Below are positions 1-5,762 of a stretch of 7,040 nucleotides of DNA, one piece after another (position 1 is the first letter of the stretch; every line of letters starts with the position of its first letter). This DNA comes from Chloroflexota bacterium (GTDB taxonomy: Bacteria; Chloroflexota; Dehalococcoidia; Lucifugimonadales; JACPCL1). The stretch spans positions 1 through 7,040 of the forward strand of contig JACQUI010000304.1 in assembly GCA_016210395.1 (NCBI GenBank). Reading direction: 5' to 3'. A program made the translations under genes and the position numbers. The notes beneath the pieces were generated by a model. That model had not been told where the DNA came from. It ran no database searches and was given only the letters and a program-made list of their open reading frames with translations.

Positions 1-120
1 CCCCTCCGCCCCCAGTCCAGCCTTCGCCTGGATGAAAGCCTTATCAGTTGATGCTCTGAGCCAACTCAAAGAACAATCCCTCACAGTGTTTCAGCAGTGT
101 GTACCCTGTTTGCCTGAAGG

Positions 121-1317
121 TTAGGCGCCGGCCCTGCTCAGGGAAGGCATAGACCTGAACTTGCCTACGATGCCGGGCAGCGTCTCCAGCACGTACTCCA
201 CCTCTTGCAACGTATTGTCCCGCCCCAGCGTCAGGCGCAGGCTGGACTGGGCAAGCTCCGCCGTGCGCCCAATGGCCACCAGCACGTGCGAAGGTTCCAG
301 CGACGCCGAGGTGCAGGCGCTGCCGCTGGATGCCGCCACGCCGGCGAAGTCCAGGCCGAGAAGCACCGGCTCGCCTTCCACGTCTTCAAAGCAGAAGTTG
401 ACGTTGTTGGGCAGCCGCTGGGTAGGATGGCCGTTGAGATACGCGCGCTCCACCCGCTCCTGGACCCCCTGAATAAGGCAGTCGCGCATCTCCTGGGCGT
501 GCCGGAACAGCCACTGGCGCTCTTCCGCCGCAAGCTCCAGGGCAACGGCAGTGCCCACGATGCCCGGCACATTCTCCGTGCCCGCCCGCCGCTGGCGCTC
601 CTGCCCTCCGCCGACTTGCTGGGGCGTGAAGGGCGCGCCCCGGCGCACGTACAGCACGCCGCTCCCCTTGGGGCCGTGGAACTTGTGCGAAGAGAGGCTC
701 AGCATGTCCACGTCCAGATTCCGCACGTTCAGGTCAAGATATCCCGCGCCCTGCACGGCATCCGTGTGCACCACGATGGTGCGGTCCATCAGCCGTGCCT
801 TCTCCTTGACCAGCCTGGCAACTTCTGCCACCGGCTCAATCGTGCCGATCTCATTGTTGGCCAGCATCACGCTCACCAGCACCGTGCGGTCGGTGATCGC
901 CTGCTCCATATCCTCCAGCCGCACAAGGCCATACTGGTCAACGGGAAGGTACGTCACCTGAAACCCCAACGTCTCCAGGTAGTGGCAGGCGTGGAGCACG
1001 GCGTGGTGCTCGATGGACGTGGTTATGATGTGGTTGCCTGTGGGCCACAAGGCCATAGCAGCGCCGCGAATGGCCGTGTTGTCGGACTCGGTGCCGCCGC
1101 TGGTGAAGAGCACCTCGCTGGCGCGACAGCCGAGCACCTTGGCCACCTTCTCCCGCGACCGGTCCACCGCCTTTCGCGACTCTTGGGCCAGGGTGTAGAT
1201 GCTGGAAGGGTTGCCGTAGCTTTCCGAGAAATACGGCAGCATTGCCTCCAGCACTTCAGGGCGGACAGGCGTCGTCGCGGCGTTGTCCATGTAGATGAAC
1301 TTGCCTGGGGTAGCCAT
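121..1317 (-). CDS. iscS: Cysteine desulfurase, NifS/IscS family (group I)
   Basis: This PLP-dependent cytosolic enzyme takes sulfur from L-cysteine, leaving alanine and an enzyme persulfide used for Fe-S clusters, tRNA thiolation and other sulfur transfer. The 398-residue product matches the family length (E. coli IscS is 404). Visible landmarks are the N-terminal YMDNAATTPVRP (9-20), GGTESDN (74-80) binding the PLP phosphate, His104 in SIEHHAV stacking on the cofactor ring, Asp186 and Gln189 in HTDAVQ, the Schiff-base Lys212 in SSHKFHGPKGSG, RRAGTEN (243-249), and the persulfide Cys335 in SSGSACTSASLEPSHVL. The ATG is preceded by GAGGAG six bases upstream, which fixes the start; the stop is TAA. 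No iscU, iscR or nif partner is visible, so its acceptor is unknown. RRAGTEN is somewhat NifS-like, so nifS would be an equally fair label. The family call is very secure; the IscS/NifS choice is not. Confidence 0.96.
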   Translation of the reverse strand: MATPGKFIYMDNAATTPVRPEVLEAMLPYFSESYGNPSSIYTLAQESRKAVDRSREKVAKVLGCRASEVLFTSGGTESDNTAIRGAAMALWPTGNHIITTSIEHHAVLHACHYLETLGFQVTYLPVDQYGLVRLEDMEQAITDRTVLVSVMLANNEIGTIEPVAEVARLVKEKARLMDRTIVVHTDAVQGAGYLDLNVRNLDVDMLSLSSHKFHGPKGSGVLYVRRGAPFTPQQVGGGQERQRRAGTENVPGIVGTAVALELAAEERQWLFRHAQEMRDCLIQGVQERVERAYLNGHPTQRLPNNVNFCFEDVEGEPVLLGLDFAGVAASSGSACTSASLEPSHVLVAIGRTAELAQSSLRLTLGRDNTLQEVEYVLETLPGIVGKFRSMPSLSRAGA

Positions 1318-1323
1318 CTCGCG

Positions 1324-1329
1324 CTCCTC
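1324..1329 (-). promoter_or_regulatory. Ribosome binding site of the cysteine desulfurase
   Basis: On the minus strand this reads GAGGAG, six bases before the ATG at 1317-1315. It is a strong Shine-Dalgarno match and decides the start. Confidence 0.8.
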
Positions 1330-1369
1330 GCCGCCAATGAAAGGACCGGCGCTGCTGTAGAGTAGTCTG

Positions 1370-1390
1370 ATTGTACCATTACCGTGTCAA
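1370..1390 (-). promoter_or_regulatory. Candidate extended -10 promoter of the cysteine desulfurase
   Basis: Reading the minus strand, TGG at 1378-1376 is followed by TACAAT at 1375-1370. This is a TGn-extended -10 with five of six matches to TATAAT. A perfect TTGACA lies at 1390-1385, but it is only nine bases from TACAAT, so the two cannot act as a normal -35/-10 pair. TTGACA could pair with a poorer -10 further downstream. The predicted start of transcription would be roughly 45 bases before the ATG. This is motif evidence only. Confidence 0.4.
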
Positions 1391-1437
1391 GAGGGACATG
1401 CGGGCAAACCGCCGGGCCGGTGTCTGGCCGATGGGTG

Positions 1438-1465
1438 TTCGTAGGGGTGCGGTCGTCGCGCCCGT
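1438..1465 (+). repeat. CGTAGGG palindromic repeat, copy 1
   Basis: This 28-base segment matches 4844-4871 at 24 of 28 positions without gaps. It begins TTCGTAGGG and ends CGCGCCCGT. It folds into a seven-pair stem, and the differences from the other copy fall mainly in or beside the stem and loop. It lies outside any gene. Confidence 0.7.
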
Positions 1466-1538
1466 CCTCCGTTCCCCATTCGCCTATGCATTGTGTCTGC
1501 CAGCCAGGAGACGCGGGCAGGATGACCCTGCCCCTACG
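1440..1538. repeat. 99-bp unit bounded by 8-bp inverted repeats
   Basis: CGTAGGGG at 1440-1447 and its exact reverse complement CCCCTACG at 1531-1538 bound this segment, and each end is itself a hairpin. In the left hairpin 1445-1451 pairs with 1457-1463, including one G-T pair, around a five-base loop. In the right hairpin GGGCAGG (1515-1521) pairs with CCTGCCC (1527-1533) around a five-base loop. No target-site duplication is evident. It may be a tiny non-autonomous mobile element, or simply two opposed copies of the dispersed palindrome also found at 4844-4871 and 6929-6956. Confidence 0.5.
1515..1538 (-). repeat. CGTAGGG palindromic repeat, copy 2 (inverted)
   Basis: Read on the minus strand it starts CGTAGGGGCAGG and closes with CCTGCCC, forming a perfect seven-pair stem with a five-base loop. 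The preceding TGCATC resembles the TGCATT before the copy at 4846. It shares the head with the other copies but has a different stem sequence. Confidence 0.6.
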
Positions 1539-1726
1539 GATGCACGCCTTGTATCTTCAGCCACGGGTGCTGCCCGCCGGCATCACTGATTCTGAGCAAG
1601 CGCAGCCCCATTCTATCGGGACGGAGCGCGACAAAGAGTCTAAAGCGCATCGCCAGGAGTGGACAAGCCGTCCTAGAGAAAAGTGGGCGGGATAGCCAGC
1701 CGCGCGCCCAAGATTACTTCAGTCGC

Positions 1727-1740
1727 CCCGACACATCGGG
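1727..1740 (-). terminator. Weak hairpin downstream of the permease gene
   Basis: CCCGA (1727-1731) pairs with TCGGG (1736-1740) around a four-base loop, about 20 bases past the permease stop on the minus strand. No T-run follows, so it is a poor intrinsic terminator. It may instead protect the mRNA 3' end or be incidental. Confidence 0.2.
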
Positions 1741-1759
1741 ACTTTCAGAGAGCCGTTGC

Positions 1760-3022
1760 CTACTGGCTATGCTCCGCTGCTCCCAGGCTGCGGACGCGGG
1801 CATTGCGCGCGGCCCCCAGCAGCGCAAACGCCATCACCAGCGCGCCGCCCACCCCCACGGCAATGGGCGCGCCCATGTAGTTGGCCACCACGCCGGCCTG
1901 AAACCCGCCAAGGGGCATGAGGTTGTAGGCCATTCCCCAGAAGCCCATGACCCGGCCACGGAACCGGTCCGGCACCAGCATCTGCAACGTCCCCTGCACT
2001 GCGATCATGTACACCGAACTGGCCAGGCCGGCCAGGAAGGCCAGTCCCAGGGACAGCAGGAACCAATGCGAAACGCCAAACGCCACGATAGCCGCGCCAA
2101 ACGCCAGTCCCCCACCGATGATCAGCCACCCTTTCGGCAGTTTCTTGCCCACCGATGCCACCGCGAACGTCCCAACAAAGGCTCCGGCCCCTCCCACCCC
2201 AAGCAGCAGGCCGAGGCCTTTTTCGTCCACCAGCAAGATGTCCTTCTGGAACACCGGCATGAGCGTAATGTAGGACATGCCAAAGAAGCTGTTGAAGAAC
2301 GTCATCCCCAGCAAGAACGCAAAGACAGGATTGTCCCGAACATAGGAAAGGCCCTCGCCCATCTCCTTGATCATGCGGCCGGAGCCGGAGCGCTCTACGC
2401 GCGGCACGTGGACCACAGCCAGCAACGCGACGAAGACCATAAAGCCGGCGGACGCGATAAGGAACGTTGACGCCGGGCCGGCATAGGAGATGATCACCCC
2501 GCCAAGCGCGGGCCCCACGATCCTCGTCCCCTGCCAGATCATGGAGTTCAGTGCCACTGCATTCATCATGGAGCCGCGGTCAACAAGGTACGGAAAAATC
2601 GCCTGGCGGGAAGGCATGTCAAAAGCGCCCACACCTCCCATGAGCAACGCGCTTACCATCAGATGCCACGGCTGAAGACTCCCCGCCAGGGTCAGCACTC
2701 CCAGGGCCACAACAATTAGCCCGGCCGTAAGCTGCGTTGCCATAATGAGCTTGCGCTGGTCCACCTTGTCCGCCACAACGCCGCCGAACAGGTTCAGCAG
2801 TATGGAGGGCGCAGCCGATGCCAGTCCGATAAGCCCTAGCTGCAGCTTCGAGCCTGTCAGGTCATACATAAGCCAGCCCTGGGTCAGCATGAGCATCTGA
2901 AATCCCATCACCGATGCCAGGGAACCCAGCCAGAACAGGCGATAGTCCCTGTGGCCCAGTGCCTCGAACATCTGGAAGCGCTTCTTTTTTGTTACTGTCG
3001 TCGTTGTCGCGGGGGCGGACAT
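1760..3022 (-). CDS. MFS permease, MFS_3/EntS-like exporter family
   Basis: This is an inner-membrane secondary transporter of the major facilitator superfamily, 420 residues and complete. After a Thr- and Lys-rich cytosolic start (1-25) I count about twelve hydrophobic segments, near 28-46, 60-82, 96-113, 118-138, 160-180, 184-204, 232-258, 268-290, 298-314, 318-340, 360-380 and 384-404. The loop 2-3 motif is GGVVADKVDQRKL (80-92), and its weaker second-half counterpart is PDRFRGRVMG (351-360). GAFDMPSRQAIFPYLV (132-147) is typical of the MFS_3 group, which includes the enterobactin exporter EntS and many uncharacterised effluxers. The substrate cannot be read from the sequence; export of a small molecule or drug is the likeliest role. 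The ATG is supported by GAGGAA eight bases upstream, and the stop is TAG. It is divergent from frr and co-oriented with the desulfurase, but 442 bases separate those two, so a shared operon is doubtful. Confidence 0.9.
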   Translation of the reverse strand: MSAPATTTTVTKKKRFQMFEALGHRDYRLFWLGSLASVMGFQMLMLTQGWLMYDLTGSKLQLGLIGLASAAPSILLNLFGGVVADKVDQRKLIMATQLTAGLIVVALGVLTLAGSLQPWHLMVSALLMGGVGAFDMPSRQAIFPYLVDRGSMMNAVALNSMIWQGTRIVGPALGGVIISYAGPASTFLIASAGFMVFVALLAVVHVPRVERSGSGRMIKEMGEGLSYVRDNPVFAFLLGMTFFNSFFGMSYITLMPVFQKDILLVDEKGLGLLLGVGGAGAFVGTFAVASVGKKLPKGWLIIGGGLAFGAAIVAFGVSHWFLLSLGLAFLAGLASSVYMIAVQGTLQMLVPDRFRGRVMGFWGMAYNLMPLGGFQAGVVANYMGAPIAVGVGGALVMAFALLGAARNARVRSLGAAEHSQ

Positions 3023-3030
3023 TCTCTCGT

Positions 3031-3036
3031 TTCCTC
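3031..3036 (-). promoter_or_regulatory. Ribosome binding site of the MFS permease
   Basis: On the minus strand this reads GAGGAA, eight bases before the ATG at 3022-3020. It supports the chosen start. Confidence 0.7.
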
Positions 3037-3068
3037 ATCCAAAATGGTCGTGTAGCGGTGAAAGCAGT

Positions 3069-3074
3069 ATTCTA
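3069..3074 (-). promoter_or_regulatory. Possible -10 element for the MFS permease
   Basis: The minus strand reads TAGAAT, five of six matches to TATAAT, about 46 bases before the start codon. No convincing -35 lies 16-19 bases further upstream; the best is a three-of-six match. This is a weak call. Confidence 0.25.
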
Positions 3075-3152
3075 CTACGCGCGCGGGCGCTGGGACAGTT
3101 CTTCTTGTCTAGCAACAGGGTCTTTCGGTACTCCTCGGCCAAGAGCGCACAG

Positions 3153-3212
3153 CCGTTCGTCGTGAGCTTGTCAGACCACGAAAGCGCCCTTCGATAAGCT
3201 CAGGGCGAACGG
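3153..3212. repeat. Long imperfect inverted repeat with CAAGCTCAGGG-type arms
   Basis: The left arm 3153-3172 pairs with 3193-3212 over 20 positions: 17 Watson-Crick pairs, two G-T pairs and one G-G mismatch, around a 20-base loop. The right arm contains TAAGCTCAGGGCGAACGG. A related single arm occurs in opposite orientation at 6995-7014. It looks like a dispersed palindromic element, of REP or MITE type, inserted between two genes. The left arm has diverged more beyond the stem, which suggests an old copy. Confidence 0.7.
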
Positions 3213-3324
3213 GAACTATGCCCCTGCATCCGAACACCGAAAGAACCTTTGTCTGGCAGAATGCTGTGCTGACATGGGCAAAGGAGAAAAAGCAGCCCCT
3301 CCTGATGGCGCGTCCCTCTGCACA

Positions 3325-3366
3325 CCCTCAAGTGTGGGCGTGTTTCCGTAGGAATGACACTTAGGG
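3325..3366 (+). repeat. Bulged hairpin upstream of frr
   Basis: CCCT (3325-3328) and AAGTGT (3330-3335), separated by one bulged C, pair with ACACTT (3357-3362) and AGGG (3363-3366), giving ten pairs. Inside the loop TTCC (3344-3347) pairs with GGAA (3351-3354) across GTA. GGAATGAC at its right side resembles a common motif of dispersed palindromic repeats. It could be a repeat remnant or a leader structure if transcription starts upstream. Confidence 0.45.
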
Positions 3367-3388
3367 CCGCCTCCCCCACTGGCGCTTA

Positions 3389-3397
3389 TGCTACCAT
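3389..3397 (+). promoter_or_regulatory. Possible extended -10 promoter for frr
   Basis: TGC followed by TACCAT gives a TGn-extended -10 with four of six matches to TATAAT, about 60 bases before the frr start. No -35 is recognisable at the right distance. A second candidate, TACACT, lies at 3404-3409. This is low confidence. Confidence 0.25.
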
Positions 3398-3414
3398 AGC
3401 CGCTACACTAGGGG

Positions 3415-3430
3415 ATATCTTCATATCTTC
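3415..3430 (+). repeat. Tandem duplicate of ATATCTTC
   Basis: ATATCTTC occurs at 3415-3422 and again directly at 3423-3430, in the probable 5' leader of frr. It is flanked by CTAGG (3408-3412) and CCTAG (3430-3434), which could pair. It is probably a small local duplication; any function is unknown. Confidence 0.5.
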
Positions 3431-3445
3431 CTAGCGTACGCTTCC

Positions 3446-3451
3446 AAGGAG
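3446..3451 (+). promoter_or_regulatory. Ribosome binding site of frr
   Basis: AAGGAG lies six bases before the ATG at 3458, a near-ideal Shine-Dalgarno sequence that settles the frr start. Confidence 0.85.
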
Positions 3452-3457
3452 TCTACT

Positions 3458-4018
3458 ATGGTAACTGCTTCCCTCCTTACCGAAGCTGAGAACCGGATGA
3501 AAAAGGCCCTTGAGGCCATGAAACGGGAAATGAACAACATCCGTACCGGACGGGCCACGCCTGCGCTCATCGAAGGCGTCGGTATTGACTACTATGGCGT
3601 CACGACCCCCCTGAACCAGTTGGGCACCATCACTGCTCCGGAAGCCCGCCTCCTGGTCGTCCAACCCTGGGACCGCAGCGCCTTGCCCGCCATCGAAAAA
3701 GGCATCCTCCGGGCGAATCTCGGCCTGAACCCCTCCAGCGACGGAGTCGTCGTGCGCATCCCCATCCCTCAGCCAACCGAAGAGCGCCGCCGCGAGTACG
3801 TGAAAATGGCCAAGCGCCAGGCAGAGGAGTTCAAGGTAGAGGTCCGCAACATCCGCCGCGACCTCATCGAGAAGCTGCGCGCCATGGAGAAGAACAAGGA
3901 GATTTCCCAGGACGACAACCGCCGTTCCCAGGAGCATCTCCAGCGCATCACGGACAGCTACGTCAGTCAGATTGACGCCGTCGCCACGGCCAAAGAGGCC
4001 GAGGTCATGGAGGTGTAG
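3458..4018 (+). CDS. frr: Ribosome recycling factor
   Basis: Frr acts with EF-G in the cytosol to split post-termination ribosomes so that the subunits can start again. The product is 186 residues, the normal size (E. coli 185). The N-terminal helix ends in MNNIRTGRATPALIEG (25-40). The small alpha/beta domain covers about 31-104 and includes YYGVTTPLNQLGTI and VQPWD. The long three-helix domain resumes after IPQPTEERRREYVK (103-116). VRNIRRD (129-135) carries the conserved arginine corresponding to E. coli Arg132, and the usual EKNKEIS segment follows. The start is fixed by AAGGAG six bases upstream. The stop TAG touches the uppS GTG directly. frr heads the plus-strand block here, without pyrH immediately before it. 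Confidence 0.98.
   Translation: MVTASLLTEAENRMKKALEAMKREMNNIRTGRATPALIEGVGIDYYGVTTPLNQLGTITAPEARLLVVQPWDRSALPAIEKGILRANLGLNPSSDGVVVRIPIPQPTEERRREYVKMAKRQAEEFKVEVRNIRRDLIEKLRAMEKNKEISQDDNRRSQEHLQRITDSYVSQIDAVATAKEAEVMEV
4009..4014 (+). promoter_or_regulatory. Ribosome binding site of uppS inside the frr end
   Basis: GGAGGT lies within the last codons of frr, four bases before the GTG at 4019. It supports the GTG start and suggests that uppS is translated by ribosomes finishing frr. Confidence 0.7.
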
Positions 4019-4789
4019 GTGGCATCTCAGCCAACGGACCGGTTGGAGCCGGCGGCAGTCCCCCTGACGCCCGCGAACAATGGCGATGGGCGCAAGGTCC
4101 CCACGCACGTCGCAATCATCATGGACGGCAATGGGCGCTGGGCCCAGCGGCGCGGCCTCCCCCGCTGGGAAGGGCACCGCGCGGGCACCGACAACGTCAA
4201 CTCCATCCTGGAAGCGATGGAACAATTGGGCGTCAAATACGTCACCCTCTTTGCCTTCTCCACGGAGAACTGGAACCGCCCCAGGGAAGAGGTGCTGGGC
4301 CTCATGGCCCTCCTTCAAGACGTGGTGGAGCGCGAGACCGGAAGGCTGCACCAGAGAAACGTCCGCGTCCGCTACCTGGGCCGCACCGACAGGCTCACGC
4401 CGCAGCTCCGGGAATGCATCCAGCGTTCCCTGGACATGACGAAACACAACACCGGCCTCAACCTCAGCCTGGCCTTCGACTACGGCGGGCGGGACGAGAT
4501 TGTCCACGCGGTCCGGCGCATCGTCCAGGACGGCATACCGCCCGAGCAGATCACCGAAGACCTCTTCCAGCAGTATTTGTACACATCCGACTTGCCCGAC
4601 CCCGACCTGATTATCCGCACCGGCGGCGAGTTGCGGCTCAGCAACTTCCTGCCCTGGCAGTCGGTGTACAGCGAGTACTATTGCAGCCCCGTGTTCTGGC
4701 CGGACTTCGACCGGGACGAGTTGGAGCGCGTCCTGGAAGCCTACAGCCAGCGCAAGCGCCGCTTCGGCGGGCTGGACGCGGCGGAGTAG
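4019..4789 (+). CDS. uppS: Isoprenyl transferase (undecaprenyl diphosphate synthase family)
   Basis: This soluble or membrane-associated cis-prenyltransferase adds isopentenyl units to an allylic diphosphate, normally making the C55 carrier lipid for peptidoglycan and other surface glycans. The product is 256 residues (E. coli 253). Key marks are the catalytic Asp36 in IIMDGNGRWA, His53 in EGHRAG, FAFSTENWNRP (78-88), the YGGRDE segment (155-160), and the signature IIRTGGELRLSNFLPWQ (198-214) with Arg200, Arg206 and Ser208 for IPP binding and Glu219 for the metal. The first 27 residues are a non-conserved Pro- and Asn-containing extension. GTG is chosen because GGAGGT precedes it and no better codon follows before the conserved core. 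The gene abuts frr with zero gap. Final chain length cannot be told from sequence. Confidence 0.96.
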   Translation: MASQPTDRLEPAAVPLTPANNGDGRKVPTHVAIIMDGNGRWAQRRGLPRWEGHRAGTDNVNSILEAMEQLGVKYVTLFAFSTENWNRPREEVLGLMALLQDVVERETGRLHQRNVRVRYLGRTDRLTPQLRECIQRSLDMTKHNTGLNLSLAFDYGGRDEIVHAVRRIVQDGIPPEQITEDLFQQYLYTSDLPDPDLIIRTGGELRLSNFLPWQSVYSEYYCSPVFWPDFDRDELERVLEAYSQRKRRFGGLDAAE

Positions 4790-4843
4790 GCGCAAGCCCT
4801 GCCGCACGCACCTGCCGTCACTGGGCCAAGCAAATTGCCTGCA

Positions 4844-4871
4844 TTCGTAGGGACGCGGTTGCCGCGCCCGT
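4844..4871 (+). repeat. CGTAGGG palindromic repeat, copy 3
   Basis: It matches 1438-1465 at 24 of 28 positions. CGCGG (4854-4858) pairs with CCGCG (4862-4866) across TTG, and GGG (4850-4852) pairs with CCC (4867-4869), leaving A4853 bulged. It sits in the 163-base gap between uppS and cdsA, in an otherwise compact gene block. Confidence 0.7.
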
Positions 4872-4894
4872 TCGCCTGGGCAGGTTGACGCTTC

Positions 4895-4923
4895 GTTGCC
4901 AGGCGCAGGCTGGCGCCTGCAAC
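4895..4923 (+). repeat. Second palindrome in the uppS-cdsA gap
   Basis: GTTG (4895-4898) and CAGGCGC (4900-4906) pair with GCGCCTG (4913-4919) and CAAC (4920-4923), giving 11 pairs with one bulged C and a six-base loop. No T-run follows, so it is not a standard terminator. Its sequence differs from the CGTAGGG family. Transcribed from uppS, it would form a stable hairpin 30 bases before the cdsA start. Confidence 0.6.
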
Positions 4924-4936
4924 ACGGATTCAGGGC

Positions 4937-4942
4937 GAAGGA
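4937..4942 (+). promoter_or_regulatory. Ribosome binding site of cdsA
   Basis: GAAGGA lies ten bases before the ATG at 4953. It favours that start over the in-frame TTG at 4896, which lies within the upstream palindrome. Confidence 0.55.
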
Positions 4943-4952
4943 TTGCCGCCAC

Positions 4953-5762
4953 ATGAAGTCATCGCCTTCGCGCAAAGACTCTTTACGCCTGCGCCTCATC
5001 AGCGCAGCCGTGGGCATCCCCGCCCTGCTGGCGCTAGTCATTACAGGGCCGGCTTCCACGCTTTTCCTTGCGGCGGTTGCAGTCCTGCTGGGCCTGATGG
5101 AGTTCTTCCGCCTGGCCGGACTAAAGTCATGGCTGCTGCGCCTAGGCGGATTCGTCCTGGCCCTGGCCTTCGTCGCAGCGGGCTGGCGAGGATACGCCGG
5201 CCTTCTCGGGGCCACAGCCGCGCTTTCGCCCTTTGCGCTGCTCCTGGCGCACCGCTGGACGCCGCCCTCTGCCAGGCCGGCGCTGCTGGCGCTGGCCGGC
5301 CCCCTGTATCTCGGCGCTACGCTGGCCCACGGCATCCTCCTGCGCCGCCTCGACCAGGGTTCGAAGCTCCTCCTGCTGGCGATCCTCTCTACGTTCGCCA
5401 TAGACACCGCCGCCTATTTCGTTGGCCGCGCAATCGGCAGGCACAAGCTTGCTCCCAAGATCAGCCCCGGCAAGACGTGGGAGGGCGCAATCGGCGGATT
5501 CGCCGCCGGAATCGCAGCCGCTGTGGCGCTGGCCTTCGCATTCGACCTGCACGTCCCTCTCTGGAAGGCGGCGGGCATCGGCGCATCGCTGGGCATCGTT
5601 GGGCAGGCAGGCGACCTGCTGGAGTCGGCGCTGAAGCGGGCGCACCAGGCCAAAGACGCCGGCGGGCTTATCCCCGGCCACGGCGGCATCCTGGATAGAT
5701 TGGACTCAATTGTCTACAATCTGGTGGTGGTGTACCATTTCTACGTTTGGGGAACATCGTGA
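4953..5762 (+). CDS. cdsA: Phosphatidate cytidylyltransferase (CDP-diacylglycerol synthase)
   Basis: This integral membrane enzyme joins phosphatidate and CTP to give CDP-diacylglycerol and pyrophosphate, the branch point for phospholipid head groups. The product is 269 residues with a basic N-terminus (SRKDSLRLRL) and about eight hydrophobic segments, near 13-33, 34-54, 59-79, 84-100, 107-129, 137-160, 176-197 and 250-267. The family signature is complete at 225-251: SALKR, then KD (234-235), LIPGHGGILDRLD at the end. The preceding conserved stretch FAIDTAAYFVGR (148-159) and SPGKTWEG (171-178) is also present. The ATG is chosen over a TTG 57 bases upstream because of GAAGGA ten bases before it and because the extra 19 residues look non-conserved. 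The stop TGA overlaps the dxr start by four bases. Confidence 0.95.
   Translation: MKSSPSRKDSLRLRLISAAVGIPALLALVITGPASTLFLAAVAVLLGLMEFFRLAGLKSWLLRLGGFVLALAFVAAGWRGYAGLLGATAALSPFALLLAHRWTPPSARPALLALAGPLYLGATLAHGILLRRLDQGSKLLLLAILSTFAIDTAAYFVGRAIGRHKLAPKISPGKTWEGAIGGFAAGIAAAVALAFAFDLHVPLWKAAGIGASLGIVGQAGDLLESALKRAHQAKDAGGLIPGHGGILDRLDSIVYNLVVVYHFYVWGTS

Larger units (their letters stand above)
1318..1759. other. Intergenic region between the permease and the desulfurase
   Basis: This 442-base stretch has no gene I can support. It carries the desulfurase promoter and ribosome site at its left end, a repeat-bounded unit at 1440-1538, and a small hairpin near the permease stop. The short plus-strand reading frames in it start within or run through repeats and resemble no known protein. 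From about 1540 to 1720 I see nothing definite. Confidence 0.7.
3023..3457. other. Divergent intergenic region between the permease and frr
   Basis: This 435-base stretch holds the control signals of two diverging genes and several secondary-structure elements: a long inverted repeat at 3153-3212, a bulged hairpin at 3325-3366, a possible extended -10 at 3389-3397 and a tandem 8-mer at 3415-3430. No protein-like reading frame is visible. The pyrH and tsf genes that often precede frr are absent here. Confidence 0.75.

Noticed and set aside
1..120. A gene or terminator in the left edge
   Set aside because: There is no supported reading frame and only a four-base stem (GTTG/CAAC), too weak to call.
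205..1365. A 386-codon plus-strand open frame antisense to the cysteine desulfurase
   Set aside because: The opposite strand has every catalytic residue of the desulfurase, a good ribosome site and a promoter; this frame has no recognisable motif.
1371..1695. Short plus-strand frames in the permease-desulfurase gap
   Set aside because: They overlap the palindromic repeats, lack ribosome sites and resemble no protein.
1769..2470. A 233-codon plus-strand open frame antisense to the permease
   Set aside because: It is rich in His, Gln and Arg, the mirror of a hydrophobic membrane protein, and is not a protein-like sequence.
4896..4952. Upstream TTG start for cdsA
   Set aside because: It would add 19 residues encoded by a palindrome; the ATG at 4953 has GAAGGA ten bases upstream and gives a normal CdsA N-terminus.
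3431..5407. A 658-codon minus-strand open frame antisense to frr, uppS and part of cdsA
   Set aside because: It runs opposite three clearly recognised genes, has a protein sequence unlike any family I know, and is explained by G+C-rich codon positions removing stops.
5747..5758. Upstream TTG start for dxr
   Set aside because: It has no ribosome site, while GTG 5759 has GGGGA at five bases and the usual four-base overlap with cdsA.
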